From Pyrrhosoma nymphula (taxonomy: Eukaryota > Arthropoda > Insecta > Odonata > Coenagrionidae): DNA of 64,000 nucleotides. The stretch spans positions 50,621,483 to 50,685,482 of the forward strand of contig OY754329.1 in NCBI GenBank assembly GCA_963573305.1, in the 5' to 3' direction. The notes under the pieces are model-generated. The model was not told where the DNA came from, searched no databases, and worked only from the letters and a program-made list of their open reading frames with translations. Position numbers and translations under genes: made by a program. The stretch's first letter is position 1. Each line of letters begins with the position of its first letter. Below are positions 46,704 to 56,507 of this stretch, in pieces.

Positions 46704-47040
46704 TTTATTACAGCGAGGAAACTTTTACAAACCACATACAAAATAAACTCAACCACGACCCGGGTTTCGATGGCTAAGCGTCATCATCAGGTGAACAAAA
46801 GTGTACAGCAATCCCTTATATACTATCAGTCAGTTGGGGGTGGGGTAGTAGGGGGGGGGGGTGGAGGAGGGCAGGAATGGACAACAAAAGAGGAAAGGAT
46901 TGGGGAGTTGGTGGGCAGCAAGTATTCATTTAAAAGATTAACATCTGGGTCAACATTTCGTTTTTTTTTTAATTTCAAGCTGTTCAAATGCTTGAGTTTA
47001 TTTTGTATGTGGTTTGTAAAAGTTTCCTCGCTGTAATAAA
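46704..47040. repeat. Foldback element: 49-bp perfect inverted arms with CTGATGATG...GAAAC motif and G-rich core
   Basis: Arms 46704-46752 and 46992-47040 are exact reverse complements. Directly inside the left arm the minus strand reads CTGATGATG, 13 bases, GAAAC (46764-46790). The spacer holds TATATACTATCAGTCAGTTG and then a G-rich run (46826-46870) able to form G-quadruplexes. This is the same layout as 9503-9659, but with unrelated arms. Confidence 0.75.
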
Positions 47041-47149
47041 TTGTTGTGATGGAATACCACAAAGTTTCTAAAGACTACGTTTTATTCTTACCTGTAACAG
47101 AACAATTGATTTAAAGGGCTGAAGCTGTAAGAGGCTTAGACGTGAGAGT

Positions 47150-47690
47150 TACCCTTCTAAGTCATATCATTCTAATGATCTTTAATAGTCGAAAGTATGA
47201 GACTAAAACTCACTCAGGCATCTTAAGAGAAGAGTACTTATTGCATGTGGCTGAACCTAACACTCAATATGTTGGTCATGTCACACCATCCTCTGGCTCT
47301 GCACATGATGGGACCATGGGCTTTTTTCCAATACATCATGAGCCAACTCAAAGGTGGCTTCGATGAGGTTGATATTCTTGGTTGTGATGGAACGAACACC
47401 ATAACTGGTTGGAAGTGTGGTATCCTTCGAAAATTAAAGGAATTTAGCAAGAAAACCTATGCAATGGGCTGTTTGCCTATTGCATTTCAACAATCTGTCA
47501 TTCCGAGCTCAAAGGTTCAAAACTATCTCACTGTGAGAAGCTTCCAGTGGTGTCATTTAAACCAATAAAATGTATGACTTACCTTATCACAGTCCAGAAG
47601 AGCTCACAAAACTCAGTAAGGACCTGAGGTACTTGCTCCAGATATCTCAGGCCGTGGACTCTGTAGCATGAATCTTTTTATTGACAGAAG
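47150..47690 (+). mobile_element. Second DDE-type transposon relic
   Basis: A plus-strand frame reads EEYLLHVAEPNTQYVGHVTP, SSGSAHD, ILGCDGTNTITGWKCGI and further on LPVVSFKPIKC. This follows the YVGH.TP.SGSA...GCDGT..NTG..GG pattern of another uncharacterised transposase-like family. Frameshifts lie near 47310 and after 47460. Confidence 0.5.
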
Positions 47691-48189
47691 ATATTGTATT
47701 GAAAACATCAATGTCAGAGCAATTATACTGAACAATTTTACATTTTGTCCATTGGGAAATGAATGGAATTAGTTGTATTATGTAGAATCAGGGTAAAAAT
47801 ATCAAAATGATGTGTAGAAATTGGTAAATTTTTCTTTTCTAGCATATGCAGACAATGCAAAATGCCATTGACAATTTAAAAATACTCCAGTGCGAGAATA
47901 CAGTAAAAAGTCATTTTGTACTCCCCTCTAGCTGAGTGTGTAAGTTTGAAGCCAACAGTTGGCAAATTTTATCTGCAAAATCCTGATCTCTTCTTAAATA
48001 TATGTACACTGGGGAGAGTACTTGAAATATGGTACTCCTTCTGTGAAATGGAAACTGCCAATTCCTCATCATCATATGTCATTTTTTACGTCATTGCTTA
48101 TTTTCTCGTTACATCAAATATGTTTTCATTAAGGAATACTTCCCACCTTCCAATTGAATTGTATTCATGTAATATGATTTAGGATGGTG

Positions 48190-49599
48190 ACTTAATATAC
48201 TTGCAATAGCATCTCTATAGTAATAGCTATTTTAGTTCGACAGTTTCAAGGTTCAATGTCAATTATTGCTATACTAAGCTAAACATACTCAGAATATTGA
48301 TGTGCATTATATTTGATATTCGTGCATCAAAAGAGTAATCAACTTCTTAAGAATGCTTATATTTTTATATTGTTGCTCAGTGCTTTAAACATTATAGGAT
48401 ATGCCTGCAAATTGTGAAATGACTGCTGTTATTTGATTACCTACATGCTTTTATTGTTGATGCTAAGTTATACAATAATTTTCTTCTAATCACGCCACAA
48501 ATTTTAATTTTGAATGCATGAGATATCTGTAAATTGCTTAGTCTGAATTCTCATTATGACTCATTTTTATTTTAGTCATTGATATGTGATGAATTTCTGT
48601 GCATATTAGAGAGCCGTAAATCCCAGGTTCTCCCCACCCCCAACCTCCCCCATTTTATTTTTATGATGCACTTCACTTAATGACACTCTTTTTGTGGGCA
48701 CCACTGAGATATGAATAGGATTTACCCTGAGGGTGGGGAAGTAACTGGGCTACCACATGAATAATTAAAATAATTTTTTTTCTGGGTAGGATGCTTTTTG
48801 ACACAGATTGGATGCTTTTTAGATGTGGGTGTGGTGAAATGGAGAAGTAAGCTTGGTGAATGCGAAGACAAATTCAGAAGTGCTAAGTATGGCTAGGGAA
48901 GAATTGACATTTGGGGAGAGATTCAAAGGAAAAAGAAAATTTAATGGATGATCTGTGAAAAGTTAATGGGAAGTTAAATGGGATGGTAAAGGGAATAATG
49001 ATAGATATTTTATAGGAAGAGGAAGGAAAAGAATAGGAGTTTTAGTTGGCATGAAGTGAGGCAGAAGCAGCTTAAGGGGGCATATGTAACGAAACCGAGG
49101 CAAAAACTACATTTGCCTCGTCCGTCACTTCACAACTTCAGTCACCAACTGGGTTAACAGGGGATACAATTAATTGAACTACTCACCAAGTAACAGAATA
49201 TGTATATTACTGAATAGCACACTTATACATCATAGTGATAGAGTATTTGGATAGCCAACTGTCAATGTTCAAATGGTAAAACCTTAATGTTTGCTCCTTG
49301 CCAAAGCATTAGGCTGAGCTGCCTGTTTGGTGCGTACCTTTCACAGCTGTTGGCTTTCAAAAGAGGAGCCTTCCTCTTGCTGGAAGGTCCCAACACTTCC
49401 AAGTTCCCCTTCCCTTCTGCTGTCGAAGGTCATGTGAACCAATGTGTCAGCCTTTGACAAAACGTGTTGTTTTCAGATTGGGTGAAGAAGAGTTTCAGCC
49501 TCATTTCTGTGATCTTGCGCTTCATGAAAGAGTTTTAGGGATGATATACTTCATGAATATACATATGTATATTCATGGTATACTTCCACCACCAGCTAT
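48190..49599. other. Intergenic spacer
   Basis: No gene and no clear transposon end apart from a small GAGGCAAA...TTTGCCTC hairpin near 49098-49120 and the palindrome at 49552. Confidence 0.35.
49552..49577. repeat. 26-bp perfect palindrome
   Basis: CATGAATATACAT followed by ATGTATATTCATG. GATATACTT and GGTATACTT extend it imperfectly. Confidence 0.75.
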
Positions 49600-49603
49600 T
49601 TAA

Positions 49604-49781
49604 CCCTTAAAGCCCGGAGGAGATTTAAATGAATCCCATCTCGTAGGTCTGAGGAGATTTAAATGGAATCGCTGGTTTTCCACTGATTTAAATGGAATGG
49701 CCACGACGTAGTCACTACATTGCTCGACGGCATGTGAAGTTCGTGCCCAACGTAGTGACTATGTCGCTCATCGTTGAAGGG
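49604..49781. mobile_element. piggyBac-type MITE, 178 bp
   Basis: TTAA on both sides (49600-49603, 49782-49785). Ends are CCCTTAAAGC and, inverted, CCCTTCAACG. Inside, GAGGAGATTTAAATG and GATTTAAATGGAAT repeat three times, and ACGTAGTCACTA is matched by TAGTGACTA-type inverted words. Confidence 0.6.
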
Positions 49782-50702
49782 TTAAGACAGGGCATTTCTC
49801 TGCATGCAGCAGCATTTTGCCCATTTTAATTTTGTGCCATTGAGATTTTGTGACCATCTAAAATATTGAAAAGGTTACATCGCAAAGTTTCAGCGACAAG
49901 TTTAAGTGGCAAGTTTCATTACAAATATGTATAGGGAAAATGGGAGAATTGTACAGGGGTAAAGGTAAGAGAAGAACCCAGTGATTAATGGTACGGAAGG
50001 AGGGGAATATCCAGGGAGCCATTATTATCAGTGGAAAACCAATGATGATGAATGGACTCAGGAGAGGCATTTAATAATTTGATCTGACCTGGGATATGCT
50101 TAGAACCAGATACTTTTTAGTTATTATTCCTCATTGTCATCAATCCGAAGATTGGTTTACCACAGCTCTCCACTCCACTCTGGAGCTAACCATTTTATTC
50201 CTTCATTAGACTTCATTTTAGCATCCTTCATAGCTTGCCTAATGTATTTCATCCATGGCCTTCCTCAGTATAGTTCTCACAAACGTTTCTGACACTGCAC
50301 AGGGGATGATTTTGGGACTTGGGCTAAGGAACTTTAAAAATCCTGCAAAACAGGAGGGGAGGAAGGTTGTGCAGTGCAGTGTCAGCCAGAAAATCTTTCC
50401 AATTGCAGCCAAAACAAGCGCTTCCAGAAATGGGATGACTCACCACAACCTGCTGTCCCATTTTGACTCGTCTAACAATGAAACCTCAAGATAGGGTCCC
50501 TAGTTAAATTGTAGAGATTAATAGATTAACTATTTGCCTAGTGCGTGTGCCTCATGCCAAGTAGTTTGGTTCCCCTGCCTCACTCGCTCTTGTGACTAAC
50601 CTCTTTTCCCCTTACATCTACAACCCCTCCTTGCCACACAGGTCTGCATCAGGAACTTTTGTGAGAGCTATAATTCTTCTCTAACATTTCTCCTTCCTTT
50701 AA

Positions 50703-51008
50703 CCCTTTGAGTGCCAACCAATTTCCCAGGTATTAGGCTAAAATTGCCGTGGAATTTTTGGTGATTTTGCAGTAGTTTACGAAAAAAATTATTCTTCATA
50801 CATAAATAAAATTACATTTACAAAAAATTTAGGAAACCTTTATTATATTTGGTTTGACATATGACATTTAATAATTTTATCGTATATTAATATTTGAAAA
50901 AATAGAAATATACGAAATAGTGACATTGCAGATGGAGCGCGATAGCGCTCCCGGCACTTTTGGCGAGAGACGGGAGGAGCGTGATCGTGCTCCCCGGCAC
51001 TCAAAGGG
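50703..51008. mobile_element. piggyBac-type MITE, 306 bp
   Basis: TTAA on both sides (50699-50702, 51009-51012) with perfect 13-bp inverted ends CCCTTTGAGTGCC. Near the right end, GAGCGCGATAGCGCTC is itself a palindrome. Confidence 0.8.
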
Positions 51009-51220
51009 TTAATGTTCTCAAGAGGCTATTGTGTAGCAAAATGTGTCCAATACATTTTTATCAACCATCTCTTATCCCAAATTCTCCATGATTTCATCAG
51101 TGGTTGTCTCTCAGTCAGTTTAATCTTCAATATTTCCATTGTTCTCCTCCTGTTATCATCTAAGCTTCACTGCAATTAAATGATATGCTCCATATGCACG
51201 CTTAAACAAAGTGGAGCCTA

Positions 51221-51594
51221 GATTAGATTGTTGTTGGGGGGGCCTTCGTCAGGAGCCTGGGCACTTAGACCTTTCTTGGTCTATTGTGCCAACCCCATGC
51301 CTGTCTGCCACTTGCAGACAGGGGACAAGAGCACCTTGGTAGAGGTATGGGGGATTGGCCTCCCCCTGCCTCGTCCCAGTACCAGGTCTAGAGGATGTCC
51401 TCCCTCCAATCGGCCCGGTCTGGGTCTCCCTCCGGCCTCCCGGTATAGGTATGGAGGGAGTGTCATCTCTCCATCCATGCCTGGTCGAGGTATGGAGGAG
51501 GGTCACCCATCCAACCACCGTCCGGGCCCAACGTTGCTTAACTTTGGTGTTCCGATGGAAACCGGTGTTTCAACGTGGCTAGGCCCTTGCCCCT
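51221..51594 (-). mobile_element. 5S rRNA-derived SINE (SINE3 type), full length
   Basis: Flanked by perfect 12-bp duplications AAGTGGAGCCTA (51209-51220, 51595-51606). On the minus strand the head (51590-51501) follows 5S rRNA: GCCTAGCCACGTTGAAACAC, then AAGTTAAGCAACGTTGGGCC (internal promoter box A region) and GGTTGGATGGGTGACC (box C region). A GC-rich 270-bp body follows and ends AACAACAATCTAATC. Preserved promoter boxes and intact duplications indicate a fairly young insertion. Confidence 0.8.
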
Positions 51595-51609
51595 AAGTGG
51601 AGCCTAACT

Positions 51610-52831
51610 TCTATTGTATACCCAGCAGTTATTACTTCCTTACAATAAAAACTTTCCTGTGAAACGTAGTGATTTGCGATGTTCATATGAATGATTATTG
51701 TAATATGTACATATAACTTCCACACACCTCAAAATAAAACTTGAATCCTATGTTTAATTGAGATGATGTTCATTCACTGCTAGCAAGATGCAGCCTTGTG
51801 ATGCCCTGTTGATGCAGCAGATGTTAAGCCTTATTTTGTGATGCTAATAAAAGTTCAATCACAAGTTGAAGAATAGGAGTATGTAACTTTTTAGAGTCTG
51901 AGCATTGATCAATAAGCAAGAGAGTTAGAGACCTACAACCTGGGAATCAATGCTATTCTATAGAATTAGGGTAACCTTAAACAAACCTCATATACACATA
52001 TGTATTACTTATTATCTGATAATTGACATTAAAATATTAATTAAATCCTCAGTACCTAATGTACACCAACCAACCAATGTAATACCAAGAATAGAATGTA
52101 CTACATACATGAAAAGATACAAATGAAAATTTTCCAATTACATATTGATTTTCAACATCCTCCCTATTCCATTAAATGATTACAGAGGGGCATGAAGGGG
52201 AATAACTTCAATCTAATACCTAACGCAGTGCAAACAGTTACCCTTATATTCAGGGTATCTTGAAATTGATTATATTTTCTTGAGTTAATTCTGTAAAACA
52301 ATCACAATTTTCATTAATTCTGTAAAACAATCACATATTTCATTAAATCAAATGCTTAAGTGTATTCAGGCTTGAAACATCAGCTTCAGTTCTGTAGAGA
52401 ATTTTTCTACTCAGAAAAAATGGTTGACTTAGGATGATATAATGGCACTTTCCATTATTTTCGTGCCAGGGTTAAATGCTATACCTACTTAATGGTCTAA
52501 GAAGAGATATTCAGCCACACTGGCTATTGTTTCATCCTTTCATAAATAGTCCCAAGGGGAATTTTTTACTTGTGGTGAAAATGGCCAGCTCTGGATGAGA
52601 TACCAGCATTTTCCTCTTTATATGTGCCAGCATCAGAAGCAATAATTTAGGTTAAAAGAAGAATAAATCAGCCACATTGGCTACATTTTCAACCCTTTTT
52701 GATGCATGTCTTTAAGACAGAATATTTGCCCCTCCTTAACTACAATGAGGTAGGGAATTAAGGCACCATCAATTCTCCATTATCCCTCTTCTTGATTTAA
52801 ATGGTTAGCATTGAAATAAATAAATAATAAT
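51610..52831. other. Intergenic spacer
   Basis: AT-rich with short local duplications (AATTCTGTAAAACAATCACA twice near 52290-52335). No gene is supported. Confidence 0.35.
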
Positions 52832-53091
52832 GTGTCTACTGGCACGGGGCATCCCGTATGCTGGAATTTGCCTAAGCTTCGTCTATGGAGTCATACCAGG
52901 GTTGGAAAGGTAAGGGTTATGCGAATAAATGCCGGAACTGGACCAAATTGTATGGGCCTTCAGCTTTATAATAAACTCCCGGCTGTGCTTAAAATTCAAA
53001 AAAGTGTGGCTGTATTTAAAGCTAATCTGCTTAGCTACTTAAAATTACAAATTTTTTATTCCACTACAGAATTTCTTAATAATGCCTGATA
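52832..53091 (+). mobile_element. LINE ORF2 C-terminal relic (jockey/CR1-like)
   Basis: An open frame ends with LQLYNKLPAVLKIQKSVAVF and KANLLSYL, the standard last segment of jockey/CR1-type reverse-transcriptase proteins (LYN.LP..I....S...FK..L..YL). Only the tail is present, as expected of a 5'-truncated copy. Confidence 0.6.
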
Positions 53092-53689
53092 TGTTTGTGC
53101 CTTGTACCCAATGTTCGTATTTTGTTAATTTACCATGTCTTATATCGAGTGTAACAGCTGTAACATCTTGATCGCTAGACAAATAAAATGTAAATTAAAT
53201 AGGCCACACGGTTTGGCACCCGAACCTCATGTAGGAAGAACGGATCCCTTTACGAAACCTGGTTTTTATTCACTCAAGAAGTGGTATGACACATGCAATT
53301 ATTTCGAGTGTCAATATTGACTTCTTGCGCTGGAAGCCAGAGCCATCAGTCAGCGGAAGGCGGTGAAATGATCCAGGTGCTCTCCCTACCCAGGGAGCAA
53401 CGAATCCCTTTATTCCTTCCACACTAAAGCTTTGTGCCTTCAAGGCCATGGGTGCCGGATGGGAAGCACTTGACTCATCAGTCTCCAACCGGTGGACTTC
53501 CCTTTGGCAAAATTCCCAAGCCAGAGCCCATTCAGCTGCCGCTAACGGCACCTGGATTGAAACACAAGGAGGCTGGGTTGGCTTTTCGTACTTGGTTAAG
53601 GCCCGAACGTCGCAATGGTTAGCATTTGTAATTCTTATAAATTTTCATTATTTTGTACTTAAATATTATATACTAATGGACATCTATGA

Positions 53690-54020
53690 GAGTGGTGCAC
53701 TTTATTGGTTTGGCCACCTTGTGAGAATGGATGAGAGTTGAACAATGAAACTGATACCTACATGAGAGTGGAATGAATAGTGTGAGAGGATGGGGTAGAC
53801 CGAGAAAGTCGTGGGTGAATATGGTGGAAGAGGCTCTTAATATGTGGAATATTAGGAATCTTAAGAACAGAAGGGTGTGCATGAAGCAATGTTTGTGTGT
53901 AAATGAATCAAAACAGGTATCCAAGGATAGAGTATTTTGGAGGTTATTGAAGCAGCGTCAGGTTTACAGGCCTATTGACAAGAATAAAACTCTTTTGACA
54001 GTGTCTACCCCAAAAGGGAA
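53690..54020 (+). mobile_element. LINE ORF2 C-terminal relic (second type)
   Basis: YWFGHLVRMDES, then after a frame change GWGRPRKSWVNMVEEAL, WNIRN, and later SKDRVFWRLLKQ. This is the WFGHVVRM...RGRPRK.W...VEE tail found in many arthropod LINEs. Confidence 0.6.
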
Positions 54021-54989
54021 TGGTGTGATGGGTATGTAATGCATGTATTTCATACTATTGGCCAAAAAACTGTGTGACATGATTCCAAATTGGTTTATAT
54101 AAAAATTGGAGAGTATGTTATTCAGCAAATGAGTTAAAACAGGTGATAAAAAGGAATGATGTATTGCATGTATGATATGATATTACATATAACACTGTGG
54201 CGAGAATAGTACTGAATGAAACGTACTGTCACAGATCACATGAAATACAGGTGTTGGTATGTTGGGGATAGCAGTCCATTGAATATTCCTGATGATCTGT
54301 GGCTTGGAAATTGATATGTCGTCTGGTTTTTGTCATGTACGTAAGTAACCACATTCACAAAATAATTAGAACTTATCCTCATCACAGGGAGACAGATGCA
54401 TGCGTTGACCACTAAGTTGTCATCATCGGTGTGATTCAGCTTTTTGTACACATTGATTACATCATTCTTTTTTATCACTTTTGACTGCATCACTTTTTCA
54501 CTCGTCTTTTAAGCAAGGCCAAGCAATACTAACAGTAGGTACCAATGTACTGGTCATCATCTGTTAAATTTATCTTTGTGACTAGAGGGTAGGGAATTTT
54601 TGTTCTGTGATGTAGGGGAGTAGAACCAATCAGAAAGTACAAGGGGCAATCGAAGTTGCTCATCATTCTCTCCCGAGGACCTTGGTGAACACTTTGACTC
54701 CCGAGTGCTAAGTTTCTAAGGTCATAGGCTGCCATTTACTCTCCTAAAAATCCCATGCCTACTGACAGGCATGAACTACAGAGGTGGCAACACTTATGTT
54801 TACTTCCACTCTCCATAGGGCAAATTCCTCATAGCAGAAGGTGATTGGAGGAAAACTCAGAACCTTTTGCCTCTCCTTCAGTCATAAAAGATAAGTTTAG
54901 CATAATAATTCTAGAACATGAGTAGCAATAATAATGAATGCAAATCTATTCGTAAAAATGCTTATATTATTTGAATGTTTAACATTCTG

Positions 54990-56330
54990 AATTTATTTAC
55001 AATTTATAATACAATTTTGGGAAATAGGTACATTTTAAATAAGGAATTAAATATAATTTCAGAAAAAGCATGCTTTACACTTGAATTTCAATGCCTCCAA
55101 TCGGTGGAATACATGATCAGTAGAATACATAAATAGTAATTTTACTAAGCTTTACAAAATCTGAAATAACAATAACACATTATCATGATGTAGCACGGAG
55201 TAGAAAAACAATGGTTCTAATTTGTTGATCCATGGCTCTAATGGGTACCTTTCTTCAATTGTTCACAGCAAAGTTTGGAGGAATGACTAGACGTTATGCG
55301 GTCAATTAAAGAGATGGGAGCTGAAGGCGATGACTAGCCTAATCCCCATCAATAACAATTTTTACAGACAAATAATGCACATTAGGAAAAGTAACGAGCA
55401 TTAGAGAGAGAATATCCATGGTATAAAAAGGCCTAGATACAATAAACCAATATCACAGAGAACAAATCAAGAGCACCAATGGCAACTACTGATTGATTTC
55501 CTAAAGGAAAATGGCTAGCAGTAGTCCCATTTGAATTATTAAATCCCACAAAAGACACATTTTGAAACTTGGTAGCTTCATCTCACAAAACCATTTTGCT
55601 ATTTTTGCAATTTTTTACTTTATACTATAGGATAATTTACAGAGGAGAAATGTTGAAATAAACCTGCAGGAAGCAATTAAGGTACCCGCTTTACAATAAA
55701 TTGGAAGCCTTGTGTTTCTTCAAACTATCACTTACAATAAAAAACAAATACTAAGTCCTCAAAATCAAAATTAAATTAGTGACAAAAGGACAGCACTAAT
55801 CAACTGCACACACAATGCCACGGCATTCATACTGAAATTCTACATACACAATTACTTACTTATATCAAAACATTTTAAACCAGGAGTAGGACTGAAATTA
55901 CTTGCAGGGCTAAAATGCAGCCATTGTTATGGGAAAGTTGATATTATCACATCAACATAAAATGGGGAATAAAGGTTTTATATAAACTGATGATACTATA
56001 AAAACATCTACAGGACCACACCTGGGACAGTTATCCAACCCAAGGACTTAGTATCAATTTATCAAAAAAATATTACATCTTTCCCGACTATTTGCACACC
56101 ATACACATTTACAACACTGAAAAGGACCTCATCACAAATCAGTTCAACCATTCGGGGAAAAGGTAAAAATATTCATGGTGGTTTGCATTCACACCTCAGA
56201 CAAAAACATCAATGCTCCCTGGATCACAGTTTTGTTTCTACCTTAAGGGAAGAAGTTTGCAGCACACTATACCCCTATGAGTTCATTTTTTCATCACTGC
56301 AAAATGCAGAGTAACATAGCAATCAGCTGG
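54990..56330 (-). other. Probable 3' UTR of the minus-strand gene
   Basis: About 1.3 kb after the TGA is AT-rich, free of recognisable repeats, and ends at TTTATT (54992-54997), an AATAAA on the minus strand. The assignment is inferred from position alone. Confidence 0.3.
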
Positions 56331-56507
56331 TCAGGATTTTAACCCTTTCCCTGCGCTTTCCCTCTGCTGGGCTTCCACAGGTACGACATCCTTCCTCTGA
56401 TTTGAATTAGTTTGATCGGAGACTTCTTCATCACTGCCCCCAAGAGTCAGACTCGTAATGTCCTTCACTATCATCTCAGCAATCTGCCATGCCATGTCTT
56501 CTTTTGC
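56331..56507 (-). CDS. Unrecognised gene, last coding exon
   Basis: Opens after a long T tract and CAG in phase 0. It encodes 58 residues, from AKEDMAWQIAEMIVKDITSL through GGSDEEVSDQTNSNQRKD to GKGLKS, and a TGA stop. The amphipathic helix continues from the preceding exon, which supports the junction. Confidence 0.7.
   Translation of the reverse strand, partial: AKEDMAWQIAEMIVKDITSLTLGGSDEEVSDQTNSNQRKDVVPVEAQQRESAGKGLKS

Noticed and set aside
51490..51594. A functional 5S rRNA gene
   Set aside because: The match to 5S rRNA stops after the box C region and runs into a SINE body. Target duplications flank the whole unit, so it is a retroposon.
51228..51596. Overlapping open frames of 65-122 codons on both strands
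   Set aside because: They are a by-product of the GC-rich 5S-derived SINE, which has few stop codons. There is no conserved protein pattern.
53270..53741. Open frames of 62-97 codons on both strands near 53.4 kb
   Set aside because: The region is locally GC-rich and probably an unclassified repeat. Frames overlap on both strands and none resembles a known protein.
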